A DNA stretch of 64,000 bases, taken from assembly GCF_036959255.1 (NCBI RefSeq), contig NZ_JAWMTI010000009.1:62001-126000 (forward strand), in the 5' to 3' direction. Positions 18,968 to 27,553 of the stretch are shown one piece after another. The position numbers were made by a program, and so were the translations under genes. The notes below the pieces were generated by a model. It was given only the letters and a program-made list of their open reading frames with translations, was not told the origin of the DNA and did no database searches. Source of the stretch: Olivibacter sp036959255 (GTDB taxonomy: Bacteria > Bacteroidota > Bacteroidia > Sphingobacteriales > Sphingobacteriaceae). Every line of letters starts with the position of its first letter. Within the stretch, counting starts at the first letter, position 1.

Positions 18968-19378
18968 ATGGAAAGTATTCTACCTATTATTATCGCCGCA
19001 GTTGTTTTTGGTTTCCAAATCTATACTAATTTTAAGAAAGAGCAGGAGAAGGCAAGAAAACGTACGCCATCTCATCGACCCCAACCGGATGAAACAACAA
19101 CTTATAAGCCCTTGAGGCAAGAAGTACTTCAGGAAGGCTCTATTCAAGAATACAAGGAAGTACTTAAAAAACAAGTTCCTTTCGAGGATTATACGGGTGT
19201 CATTGAGGTGGAAGAAGTAAAAAGAACGAAAGAGATCCATAAAAAACACCCACATGTTTACCGCCGTTTAGAGCCCTATAAGATAGATTCAGCAGAGGAA
19301 GAAGCTAATCCCTACGCTGATTTCGATTTAAGAGATGCTGTTATCAAGTCGGCTATTTTAAATAGACCTTCCTATTAA
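18968..19378 (+). CDS. Membrane-anchored protein of unknown function (136 aa)
   Basis: I do not recognise a function. Residues 5-21 form a single N-terminal membrane helix (LPIIIAAVVFGFQIYTNF). It is followed by a Lys/Arg-rich stretch and a charged, probably disordered cytoplasmic tail. The C-terminus DLRDAVIKSAILNRPSY looks conserved and is the most likely functional or docking segment. The gene is divergent from smc with a 189-bp gap. The start gives the membrane helix directly, so it is preferred to the overlapping TTG frame. Confidence 0.8.
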   Translation: MESILPIIIAAVVFGFQIYTNFKKEQEKARKRTPSHRPQPDETTTYKPLRQEVLQEGSIQEYKEVLKKQVPFEDYTGVIEVEEVKRTKEIHKKHPHVYRRLEPYKIDSAEEEANPYADFDLRDAVIKSAILNRPSY

Positions 19379-19442
19379 ATTTAAAATCAGCACTAAAATA
19401 CTTCGATTAAAACAAAAATCTTTCCTCTTAAGGCTTAAAAAG

Positions 19443-20225
19443 CTATTGATCAAGCAAAACAAACTGATCGGCGTCCTGCAAAAAAGGTAATTTTTCTCTA
19501 ATTCGTTTTAAATCATCTGGATACAGTGTAAAGGTATAGAGGTCTTCGTCTTCGGGCTTATAATAAACAACGCCACCATCGGGTGCTACACAGGTAGAAG
19601 CTCCTGAATGGTAAATCTGATTGCCGTCATAACCGACGCGGTTTACACCAATTACATAACATTGGTTTTCTATTGCACGCGCTGGAATAAGTGCTCTCCA
19701 ATGCGCTATTCGCATATCCGGCCAACTTGCTATATATAAGAGGATATCATAAACATTGTTGAGATTTCTGCTAAAAGCCGGGAAACGGAGATCATAACAG
19801 GTCTGTAGACAGACACGCCAGCCATTGATTTCAACGATAACACGTTTTTTTCCGGCGGTAAAAACCTTTTCTTCACCAGCCATCGAAAACAAATGTCTTT
19901 TATCATATTTATGGAACGAGCCATCTGGTTTCATCCAGATAAACCGATTGTAATATTTATTGTCATCTTCGATGATCAGGCTGCCTGCCACAACACAGTT
20001 GTATTTTTTTGCTTGTTCCAGCATCCAATAGATCGTTTGCCCATCCATTTTTTCGGCGCACTTTTCCACATTCATCGTGAAACCTGTATTAAACATCTCC
20101 GGTAAAATAATCAAATCGGTTTTTTCCTTTAAAGAGGAAAGACGTAATGCAAGGTTGGATAGATTTTTTTCTGTATTTTCCCAAAAAAGATAGGCTTGAA
20201 ATATTGTTATTTTTAGTGGTTTCAT
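19443..20225 (-). CDS. Nitrilase-superfamily omega-amidase (YafV/Nit2-like)
   Basis: The 260-residue carbon-nitrogen hydrolase has all three catalytic residues: Glu43 (LPEMFNTGF), Lys109 (YDKRHLF) and Cys143 (TCYDLRFP). The FSMAGEE segment after the Lys and the CYDLRFPAFSRN context are those of the YafV/Nit2 branch. That branch hydrolyses 2-oxoglutaramate and 2-oxosuccinamate to 2-oxoacids and ammonia. Immediately upstream on the same strand lies a methionine/glutamine-type aminotransferase, the enzyme that makes 2-oxoglutaramate, and this supports the call. The 217-bp gap between the two leaves co-transcription uncertain. Confidence 0.9.
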   Translation of the reverse strand: MKPLKITIFQAYLFWENTEKNLSNLALRLSSLKEKTDLIILPEMFNTGFTMNVEKCAEKMDGQTIYWMLEQAKKYNCVVAGSLIIEDDNKYYNRFIWMKPDGSFHKYDKRHLFSMAGEEKVFTAGKKRVIVEINGWRVCLQTCYDLRFPAFSRNLNNVYDILLYIASWPDMRIAHWRALIPARAIENQCYVIGVNRVGYDGNQIYHSGASTCVAPDGGVVYYKPEDEDLYTFTLYPDDLKRIREKLPFLQDADQFVLLDQ

Positions 20226-20442
20226 TTAACGTAATGTTCAGTTTTTCGTCAACGATTTTCCCGTATCCTTTAAAGAACAGGCTCATCGCATAGCAGTCTT
20301 GGTTACTCTTCTTACCAATAGTATGCCGTAATATACTAAATTAACGAAAGTTTGTAAATATCTTAATTTCTCAAAATAATCTTTTTGTTCACTATTTAAT
20401 AGATGATGCACAAGCTCCGTTTCATGGAACAAAAGATTCTTA

Positions 20443-21591
20443 CTATTTTAATCTTGCTAAATTTTCAACGGCTTTTTCTAAGGTTTCGTGCTTCTTCGCA
20501 AAACAAAATCTTATATAATGTTTGTCTAATCTGTTTTTATAAAATACAGATAGTGGAATCGTAGCAACACCATGCTTGATGGTCAACTCCTTCGTGAAGT
20601 CAAGATCCCCCCGGTCACTTATTTTGTCATAATTCGCCAATAAAAAATAAGATCCTGCAGCAGGAAGTATTTCAAAGGGTGTCGCTTGCAAAGCGTTCAC
20701 GAAAAAATCCCTCTTCTCTTGAAAAAAATTACTCAGGGAGCGGTATTCTTCTTCGTCGGATAAGAAATCGGCCAACGCATACTGAATCGGCGTGTTTACG
20801 CTGAATACTAAATACTGATGAACTTTCCTGAATTCAATGGTTAGTTTCTCAGGAGCAAGACAATATCCTATTTTCCAGCCTGTTATATGGAATATTTTTC
20901 CGAAAGAAGAGATGACAAAACTACGCTCCCGAAGTTCTGGATAACTCGCTACACTAATATGTTTCTTGCCATCAAATACAACTTTATCATAAACTTCGTC
21001 ACTAATGATAAATATGTCCGTTCCTTGCGTAAGCTTAATCAATTGCTTCATATCAAAGTCGGTCAAGGTAGACGATGTCGGATTATGGGGTGTGTTGATA
21101 ATAAGGAGTTTCGTTTTATGCGAAAAGACTTTCTTCACATCATCCCAATTGATGTTAAAACTGTTTGGCAACAGGGAAACGGTTTTCACCATCCCACCAC
21201 ATAAATCGATCGCAGGTGCATAACTGTCATAACAAGGGTCAAAGCAGATGACTTCATCATCTGGCCGAATAATACTGGCAATGGCTGTGAATATTGCTTG
21301 TGTTGCACCAGCTGTGATGGTAATCTCCTTTTCGGGGTGATAAACGGCCTGTTGTTCCTTTTCTACCATCGCAGCTATTTTTTCACGTAGTTGTACAACG
21401 CCTGGCATCGGAGCATATTGATTATACCCTTTCTTCATATAGGTTTGTGCCAAGTCAATGAGCTTAGGAGAACAGTCAAAATCAGGAAAACCTTGCGAGA
21501 GATTGATCGCCCCGTGCGCATTAGCTAAAGCAGTCATTGTGCTAAAGATAGAGTTGCTTATGTTAGGAAGTTTAGATAGAACGTTGATCAT
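20443..21591 (-). CDS. Methionine (glutamine-type) PLP aminotransferase, YbdL-like
   Basis: This is a 382-residue class-I PLP aminotransferase. It shows the N-terminal NLSQGFPDFDCSP and YNQYAPMPGVVQLRE segments of the methionine/kynurenine aminotransferase group, the NTPHNPTSS loop, and the PLP-binding Lys232 in SSFGKIFHITGWKIGY. YbdL-like enzymes use methionine or glutamine with 2-oxoacid partners and serve methionine salvage. With the adjacent omega-amidase it would form a glutamine transaminase-omega-amidase pair. A kynurenine aminotransferase role cannot be excluded by sequence alone. Confidence 0.9.
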   Translation of the reverse strand: MINVLSKLPNISNSIFSTMTALANAHGAINLSQGFPDFDCSPKLIDLAQTYMKKGYNQYAPMPGVVQLREKIAAMVEKEQQAVYHPEKEITITAGATQAIFTAIASIIRPDDEVICFDPCYDSYAPAIDLCGGMVKTVSLLPNSFNINWDDVKKVFSHKTKLLIINTPHNPTSSTLTDFDMKQLIKLTQGTDIFIISDEVYDKVVFDGKKHISVASYPELRERSFVISSFGKIFHITGWKIGYCLAPEKLTIEFRKVHQYLVFSVNTPIQYALADFLSDEEEYRSLSNFFQEKRDFFVNALQATPFEILPAAGSYFLLANYDKISDRGDLDFTKELTIKHGVATIPLSVFYKNRLDKHYIRFCFAKKHETLEKAVENLARLK

Positions 21592-21818
21592 AAGGGTGTA
21601 ATTCAGGGATATTTGTTTTGTTTAACTTTTTTTTAAATTAGTTGTTACTGGTTAAAGATGACATTGTTTTATTCGTGTGTACTATTTTCTCGACAAAATA
21701 AGTCAAGTGTACCGTATATTCTTGTAAATTGCAGCGTCCTGAGCATACGTGTAGAACATTGTTGACAGAATTGTGATGACTTACCATTGTATAATGCAAA
21801 GGAACAAATTATATACTA

Positions 21819-22793
21819 ATGAAATATAACAGATTTTTGATCGTATTATTGTTCGTCGTTGGGTTCATTTCTTGTAATAACCCCAAAAAACAGCATGCCA
21901 TTCCACGGGTCGGATTTATCGAAGCCTTTGAGGATGCCACGATTGGCGATGCCCGTAAAGGTTTTATAGAAGCTTTAGCGGCTAATGGTTTTAACGAGCA
22001 AAATAAAACGGTAGAAATTGTCTCGAAAAATGCACAGAGTGATATGGGGGCCATGAATCAAATTGTAAGTTATATGCAGTCGGAAGCCGTAGATTGTATT
22101 GGTACCAGTACTACCATGTCGACATTGGCAACCGTTCAGCGGGTAAAAGATATTCCTATATTTATGTGTGTTACCGCGATGCCTGAAATATTAGGCTTGA
22201 CAAACAAGGAAAAAAAGGGACCTAAAAATTTATTTGGTGTTGGCGAAGATCTAAATTATATCGATACCTCATTTACCATTATTCAACAAGTTGTTAAGCC
22301 TAAGAAAAAAGATAACCTGCGTATTGGTATGATATACAACCAAGCCGAGCAGCAGTCGGTTGATGCTTTCAATCGTTTAGATAAACTAGCAAAAGAAAAG
22401 CAGGTTGACCTGATCGCTTTACCTCTAAATACTTCGGCTGATGCGCAACTCGTTGTTCGCGCACTTTTAAAAAGAAAAATTGACGCTTTTTTCGCTAATC
22501 CTGATAATACGGTTTTCGCAGCTTTCGAAACCATTTTAAACAATTGCAATCAAAATGACGTTCCTGTCTTTACAAGCGAAGTGGGGCTCGTAAAAAGAGG
22601 AGCTGTAGCCGCCTATGGCGCCGATATCTACCAGTGGGGATACCAGGCCGGTCAAGAGGCCGCAAAGTTTTTGAAGTCAAAGAAAACAGATAATCTAAAG
22701 GTAGAAAAAGTCAACATCAGAAGAAGAGTATATAATGGGGCAGCTGCCGCCCGATTTGGGCTGACATTTTCGGGAGGGTTTGAAAAACTATAA
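21819..22793 (+). CDS. ABC transporter substrate-binding lipoprotein, TrpX-like
   Basis: The 324-residue product has a signal peptide ending in VVGFISC (lipobox) and the two-lobed type-I binding-protein fold of the ABC_sub_bind family. Features seen are RVGFIEAFEDATIGDARKGF, GTSTTMSTLATV and a C-terminal GADIYQWGYQAGQEAAKFL. Family members feed small permease/ATPase pairs and bind aromatic amino acids or other small solutes; the ligand here is not readable. It is the first gene of a tight rightward run with permease and ATPase. Confidence 0.9.
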   Translation: MKYNRFLIVLLFVVGFISCNNPKKQHAIPRVGFIEAFEDATIGDARKGFIEALAANGFNEQNKTVEIVSKNAQSDMGAMNQIVSYMQSEAVDCIGTSTTMSTLATVQRVKDIPIFMCVTAMPEILGLTNKEKKGPKNLFGVGEDLNYIDTSFTIIQQVVKPKKKDNLRIGMIYNQAEQQSVDAFNRLDKLAKEKQVDLIALPLNTSADAQLVVRALLKRKIDAFFANPDNTVFAAFETILNNCNQNDVPVFTSEVGLVKRGAVAAYGADIYQWGYQAGQEAAKFLKSKKTDNLKVEKVNIRRRVYNGAAAARFGLTFSGGFEKL

Positions 22794-22808
22794 AATTTTC
22801 TTCACAGC

Positions 22809-23684
22809 ATGGATTTTTATCTCGCGGCTATTCTACAAGGCTTATGTTTTGTTCCCATGGGTTTGGGAATCTATTTAACCATGAAAATCTTCAATTTTCC
22901 CGATATAACCACCGACGGAAGTTATACACTAGGAGCTGTCATATGTGCCCTTGGTTTAAGTCACCACGTTTCTCTTTTTGTTTTAATTCCACTGATTTTA
23001 TCGGGGGGCGCGCTCGCAGGTAGTTGTACAGCTATTATCCATACTAAGCTGAAAATTAATGCCCTGCTCGCAGGTATTTTGGTGATGACTGCCTTGTATT
23101 CCGTTAATCTTACTTTACTGGGACGTTCGAATATTCCGCTGCTTAGCTATGCAGGTCTTTTTTCTTCTCCTTTGGTGCAAGATAGCAATTGCAATATGCT
23201 TTTGATCGTCGGAATGATTGTGATCGTCCTCATCTTTCTACTTAGCTATTTGTTACGCACTGATTTTGGGATTGCTATGCGCGCTACAGGCAATAACGAA
23301 ACCATGGTAAGAGCTCTGGGTGTGAATACTTCCAAGATAAAGTGGATCGGTTTAGCAATTACGAATGCATTGGTAGCTTTTAGTGGTTCTCTGATTGCCC
23401 AATTTCAAGGTTTTGCCGATATTAATATGGGGATTGGTGTTGTTATTAGTGGTTTAGGTTCTGTCATGATCGCCGAAGCCATTATTAGGATACTTCCCAC
23501 AGATAAAGTATGGATTAATCTCATGATGGTCATTATAGGGGTGGTTGTTTTTCAATTGGTGCTTGCTTTCACCTTAAGTGTAGGGGTGGATTCTTCGCTT
23601 TTAAAACTGTTCACTTCGTGTTTTGTGCTATTAATCGTGGCCCTACCGCAAAGCAATTTTTTGAAAAGCTCTCTTAAACGGTGA
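22809..23684 (+). CDS. ABC transporter permease, TrpY-like
   Basis: The 291-residue protein has about nine predicted membrane helices and the branched-chain-type permease fold. It opens with LQGLCFVPMGLGIYLTMKIF and FPDITTDGSYTLGAV, which are characteristic of the permeases paired with ABC_sub_bind proteins. The loop DFGIAMRATGNNETMVRALG is the site that contacts the ATPase. It begins 15 bp after the binding-protein gene, and its stop codon overlaps a possible GTG start of the ATPase gene. Confidence 0.92.
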   Translation: MDFYLAAILQGLCFVPMGLGIYLTMKIFNFPDITTDGSYTLGAVICALGLSHHVSLFVLIPLILSGGALAGSCTAIIHTKLKINALLAGILVMTALYSVNLTLLGRSNIPLLSYAGLFSSPLVQDSNCNMLLIVGMIVIVLIFLLSYLLRTDFGIAMRATGNNETMVRALGVNTSKIKWIGLAITNALVAFSGSLIAQFQGFADINMGIGVVISGLGSVMIAEAIIRILPTDKVWINLMMVIIGVVVFQLVLAFTLSVGVDSSLLKLFTSCFVLLIVALPQSNFLKSSLKR

Positions 23685-23686
23685 TT

Positions 23687-24442
23687 ATGCTAATTATCAA
23701 TAAGGTCAGTAAAACTTTTTTTCCGAACAAGCCAAATGAAATACGAGCATTGGACGATTTGTCTTTTGCCGTTTCTCCTGGAGAATTTGTTTCTGTGGTT
23801 GGCGCAAATGGATCAGGTAAGAGTACATTGCAGAATCTCATTGCCGGTACGGTGCAAGTTGATAAAGGAGAGATCAGTTTAAATGGCGAATTGATAAATC
23901 AGATGGCGGATTATCAACGAAGTCGGTGGATTGCTCGTGTGTTTCAAAATCCATTGCAAGGCACGGCACCTGAATTGAGTATCCTTGATAACTTTAGGTT
24001 GGCGTCGTTACGAGGAAAAACGAAAAAGTTTACGATTGGAATCAACAAAGCCTTTAAGGAGCGGGTTAAGGAGCAGGTGGCTCTGCTCGATATGGGATTA
24101 GAAAATAAAATACATCAACCAATGGGCTTGTTAAGTGGCGGACAGCGGCAGGCATTAACCTTACTGATGACAGTAATGAGCGATGTTAAATTGCTCCTTT
24201 TAGATGAACCTACAGCGGCTCTTGACCCACGGTCTGCTACTCGGATTATGGAATTGGCCAATAAATTAATTGGGGAGTATCAACTTGCTGTGCTGTTTAT
24301 CACGCATAATATGAAAGAGGCGTTGGGCTATGGTAACCGATTAATACAAATGTCGCATGGTCGAATAAAACGAGATTTGCCAAATGAGGAAAAATCCCGA
24401 CTAAAGCCGCAAGATTTATATGAATGGTTTAATGAGGATTGA
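23687..24442 (+). CDS. ABC transporter ATP-binding protein, TrpZ-like
   Basis: The 251-residue ATPase carries Walker A GANGSGKST, the Q-loop at RVFQNPLQGTAPEL, signature LSGGQRQAL and Walker B LLLLDEPTAALDP with the H-loop ITHNMKEAL. I chose the ATG at 23687 (MLIINKVSKTF). A GTG at 23681 overlaps the permease stop in the GTGA arrangement and is a real alternative. It completes a binding protein-permease-ATPase importer for an unknown small solute. Confidence 0.92.
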   Translation: MLIINKVSKTFFPNKPNEIRALDDLSFAVSPGEFVSVVGANGSGKSTLQNLIAGTVQVDKGEISLNGELINQMADYQRSRWIARVFQNPLQGTAPELSILDNFRLASLRGKTKKFTIGINKAFKERVKEQVALLDMGLENKIHQPMGLLSGGQRQALTLLMTVMSDVKLLLLDEPTAALDPRSATRIMELANKLIGEYQLAVLFITHNMKEALGYGNRLIQMSHGRIKRDLPNEEKSRLKPQDLYEWFNED

Positions 24443-24464
24443 ATAAAACTTGTATATTCGCCCT

Positions 24465-25115
24465 ATGTTGAGCGCTCAAGGCATAAAAAAGACATATGGT
24501 AATCTCCAAATTTTAAAAGGTGTCAATCTGGAGGTGAAGAAGGGTGAAATTGTTAGTATAGTGGGAGCTTCCGGAGCAGGGAAAAGTACCTTTTTGCATA
24601 TACTTGGATCACTAGATATGCCGGATACAGGGACGGTAGTTTTAAATGGAATTGAGTTATCGAAACTATCGCCCAATAGATTGAGTGCCTTTCGTAATAA
24701 ACACATTGGTTTTATTTTTCAGTTTCACCACTTACTCCCGGAATTTACTGCGCTGGAAAACATTTGTATACCCGCATTTATCGCGGGAAAAGGAACGTCT
24801 GAAAGTGAAAAACGCGCGAAAGAGTTGTTAGATATTCTTCAGGTGGGGGCTCGAGCTGATCACAAGCCTAACGCATTATCCGGTGGTGAACAACAACGCG
24901 TGTCTGTCGCACGGGCGCTTATAAATAATCCTTCCATTATTTTGGCGGATGAACCATCAGGTAACCTTGATTCAGAGAATGCGGAGGCGTTACATCATCT
25001 TTTTGTACAACTAAGAGATGAATTGCAACAGACTTTCGTTATCGTAACGCACAATGAACACCTCGCAGAGATTTCCGACCGTACTGTACATATGAAAGAC
25101 GGATTGATAGTTTAG
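24465..25115 (+). CDS. lolD: LolD-like ABC ATPase
   Basis: The product is 216 residues from the ATG at 24465 (MLSAQGIKKTYGNLQ). It has Walker A GASGAGKST, FIFQFHHLLPEFTALENI (the LolD/MacB Q-loop context), signature LSGGEQQRVSVARAL and Walker B IILADEPSGNLDS. LolD energises LolCE, which extracts lipoproteins from the inner membrane for transport to the outer membrane. No lolC or lolE gene is adjacent. It follows the TrpXYZ-like genes by 22 bp, but its sequence type shows it is not their ATPase. Confidence 0.88.
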   Translation: MLSAQGIKKTYGNLQILKGVNLEVKKGEIVSIVGASGAGKSTFLHILGSLDMPDTGTVVLNGIELSKLSPNRLSAFRNKHIGFIFQFHHLLPEFTALENICIPAFIAGKGTSESEKRAKELLDILQVGARADHKPNALSGGEQQRVSVARALINNPSIILADEPSGNLDSENAEALHHLFVQLRDELQQTFVIVTHNEHLAEISDRTVHMKDGLIV

Positions 25116-25158
25116 ATTGAGAAAGTAAGCTCACTAGGTTTATTCGATATTGATTTTG

Positions 25159-25635
25159 ATGAATATATTAATTACCGGCGGTATGAGTGCGCTGGCACAA
25201 AAACTAGCACGTATATTTTCAACAGAAGATCAGGTGATATTTGGTGATCATATGGCTATCCCTGATTTATTGGTTGCCAGAGGAAAGTATGTGGCGACGC
25301 CTCGGGGCAATAGTCCTTCTTTTAACCATGAAATGCTAAAGATAGGAATTGACAATCAATATGACCTGATAATTCCTTTGAGAAGAGAGGAAATCATTCA
25401 ACTGGCTGCATGCAAAGATTTATTTGAAGAATATGGAATACAATTGGCGGTACCGTCTCATCAACTGTTGACGGCCCTTGATTTTATTGTCAATCCAGGT
25501 AAGGATTTGGATACCAGTGTTTTGCTTAAGGGTAAAATAATAGGAGGCGCCGAGTTTACCGGACTGGAGATGGAGTCGGGCGTATGTGTGCTTTCTGACG
25601 ATGGCGGGGAACTCCTTTTCTGTTGCTTAAAATAG
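25159..25635 (+). CDS. Stand-alone pre-ATP-grasp-like domain protein
   Basis: The product is 158 residues from the ATG at 25159. The start NILITGGMSALAQKLARIF is a Rossmann-like loop. DLIIPLRREEIIQLAACKDLF and YGIQLAVPSHQLL match the N-terminal (pre-ATP-grasp) domain of carbamoyl-phosphate-synthase-type ATP-grasp enzymes. The ATP-binding and catalytic domains are absent: the protein ends about 30 residues after the point where they would begin. It may therefore be a binding or scaffold protein rather than a ligase. It lies 43 bp after lolD and 28 bp before a HAD-like gene. Family resemblance is judged by eye and is moderate. Confidence 0.62.
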   Translation: MNILITGGMSALAQKLARIFSTEDQVIFGDHMAIPDLLVARGKYVATPRGNSPSFNHEMLKIGIDNQYDLIIPLRREEIIQLAACKDLFEEYGIQLAVPSHQLLTALDFIVNPGKDLDTSVLLKGKIIGGAEFTGLEMESGVCVLSDDGGELLFCCLK

Positions 25636-25663
25636 TCTGTTGATGATCTGCTGTGAAAAAGAT

Positions 25664-26296
25664 ATGATTACATACCGAGATTTAGCGCAAGGCAAGAAGG
25701 CTTTTATCTTTGAATTGGATAATGTACTTTATCCGGAAAAGGATTACCTCTTACAGGTGTATTACCTTTTTGCTCATTTACTGGAATATACAGAGACGGT
25801 GCCTCCCGCGGATGATTTGACGGCCTTTTTTAAAAAGGTATACGAGCATCATGGAAAGGATGGGATTTTTGAACGCGCGGCAGCGGCATTTGGTATTGAT
25901 GACAAGTATCGCGAAAATTTTAAAAGGATCCATGTAAATGCGCAATTACCGTTAAAGTTGCTTCTCTTCGATGAAGTGAAAAGTTTATTGAGTGAGATCA
26001 TAAAAGATGGAAAGAAAATTTTTGTATTGACGAAGGGAAATCCCTTAATGCAGCTTAATAAACTAAAGCAAATCGATTGGGGTTCCCTAGGGAAACAGGT
26101 GACCGTTTATTTTTATGATGAACTTGTGCTACAGGGAATAAAAGAACCTTTGACCTACCTTCTTCATCATCATAATTTTACTTTGCAGGAAGCGCTCGTG
26201 ATTGACCGACAAATGCAACCTGATGATGAGGTTTTCAATGGCGAAGTCGATTATCTGTCAATAGACACCTTGTTAAAGAAAGGTTACTCCTTATGA
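25664..26296 (+). CDS. HAD-superfamily-like protein with altered catalytic motifs
   Basis: The product is 211 residues from the ATG at 25664 (MITYRDLAQGKKAF); an ATG at 25643 is possible. Motif I reads FIFELDNVLYP, so the position of the nucleophilic Asp in DxD is Glu17 while the second Asp (19) is kept. Motif II has Thr in FVLTKGNP. Motif III is a Lys near GIKEPL. The acidic motif IV is degenerate (VIDRQMQPDDE). The helical cap is intact. The nucleophile change suggests a non-phosphatase, perhaps a sensing or structural role, though I cannot rule out that this is normal for its subfamily. Confidence 0.75.
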   Translation: MITYRDLAQGKKAFIFELDNVLYPEKDYLLQVYYLFAHLLEYTETVPPADDLTAFFKKVYEHHGKDGIFERAAAAFGIDDKYRENFKRIHVNAQLPLKLLLFDEVKSLLSEIIKDGKKIFVLTKGNPLMQLNKLKQIDWGSLGKQVTVYFYDELVLQGIKEPLTYLLHHHNFTLQEALVIDRQMQPDDEVFNGEVDYLSIDTLLKKGYSL

Positions 26297-26388
26297 TCAA
26301 AAGATTTCGTACATTGCAGTTTAATTTCAGCCAATTGTCTTTACAATTGCGGAACCGCCTACAACAAGGCTTTTAATGCTGGTATTTT

Positions 26389-27426
26389 ATGAATAAAGGC
26401 AAACAACCAACGATCAAGGAAATCGCTAAACGATTAAAGATATCTACCTCAACTGTTTCCCGCGCACTTAACGATCATCCAAGTATCGGTTTAATTACTA
26501 CGATGCGAGTAAAGAAACTGGCTGAAGAATTGAATTATGAACCGAATAGAACGGCTATCTTTTTTAAACAGCGGAAAACGTTTACGATAGGAGTTATACT
26601 GCCAAGTCTATCTGAGGCTTTTTTTTCTGCTGCGATAAGTGAAATTGAAAATTTTGCAAATAGTCGTAATTATACGGTTATCCTTGGCCAATCATTGGAT
26701 GATCCCGAAAGGGAAATGCGTATAATCAACACGATGAAAGAACATCGAGTGGATGGTGTCATCCTTTCTTCTGCAAAAAATACCCGTGAATTTGAGTATA
26801 TTGAGATCCTTAGAAATGCAGGGATTCCAGTGGTGTTTTTCGATTGTGTTCCCGATCTAAGTCACATCAATGCGATTGTAAGTAACCTGAAAACAGGAAT
26901 GAAGGAAGCGATTGATACTTTTGTATCTTGTGGACATCGTGCGATCGCTTTTATTAATGGGCCGGCCCACCTACCGGCAAGTAAAGAAAGGGAGGAGGCT
27001 TTTGTGGAGGCTTTGGCTGATAATGACCTTCTTTTGAATCGTGATTATATTGTCTATACAGATTTATCAGAAAAAGGAAATATTGATGCTACACTGCAGT
27101 TAATCAACTTAAGTGAAAGACCCTCCGCAGTTATTTCTTTTAATGATTACGTCACTTTGGACGCCATGAATGCCGTTCGCAGCAAAGGATTGACCGTTAA
27201 TCAGGATGTGTTTTTTATTAGCTATGCAAACTATCCGATTTGGAAATACATGGAAAATCCACCCATGGCTTCGATCGAACAATTACCTGGAAAGCAAGGA
27301 GCACTTGCCGCAGAAATGTTATTCGGTTTGATTGATAGCGGCACAGAAGACAATACAGATGATTCGGCCCTTAAGGAAGGACAAAAAATTGTTCTGGAAT
27401 CGAAGTTAGTAAACCAACACTTATAA
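26389..27426 (+). CDS. LacI-family transcriptional regulator
   Basis: The 345-residue protein has the LacI helix-turn-helix in residues 8-28 (TIKEIAKRLKISTSTVSRAL) and the hinge helix after NYEPNRTA. The type-I periplasmic-binding-protein fold follows (from FTIGVILPSLSEAFFSAAI). The ligand-binding fold has the usual FFDCVPDL and SFNDYVTLDAMNAV segments. The genes around it are not obvious sugar genes. Two LacI-type operator-like sites occur 9 kb away (35603-35646), but a link to this protein is speculation. Confidence 0.93.
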   Translation: MNKGKQPTIKEIAKRLKISTSTVSRALNDHPSIGLITTMRVKKLAEELNYEPNRTAIFFKQRKTFTIGVILPSLSEAFFSAAISEIENFANSRNYTVILGQSLDDPEREMRIINTMKEHRVDGVILSSAKNTREFEYIEILRNAGIPVVFFDCVPDLSHINAIVSNLKTGMKEAIDTFVSCGHRAIAFINGPAHLPASKEREEAFVEALADNDLLLNRDYIVYTDLSEKGNIDATLQLINLSERPSAVISFNDYVTLDAMNAVRSKGLTVNQDVFFISYANYPIWKYMENPPMASIEQLPGKQGALAAEMLFGLIDSGTEDNTDDSALKEGQKIVLESKLVNQHL

Positions 27427-27553
27427 AGCCTGCTGTCAGCTATTCATAATAAAGAGTGTCGAGTTGAACCACGATATTTCAGGATATTATTCGTGTAGAA
27501 AAGGGGAGAGGCCCATTGCTATTAAAATCATCGCTAACCATTGAGCTAAATTT

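Noticed and set aside
21759..21800. TTGACA and TATAAT upstream of the ABC binding-protein gene
   Set aside because: The two hexamers are 22 bp apart, too far for a sigma-70 promoter of the classical type, and Bacteroidota use a different consensus.
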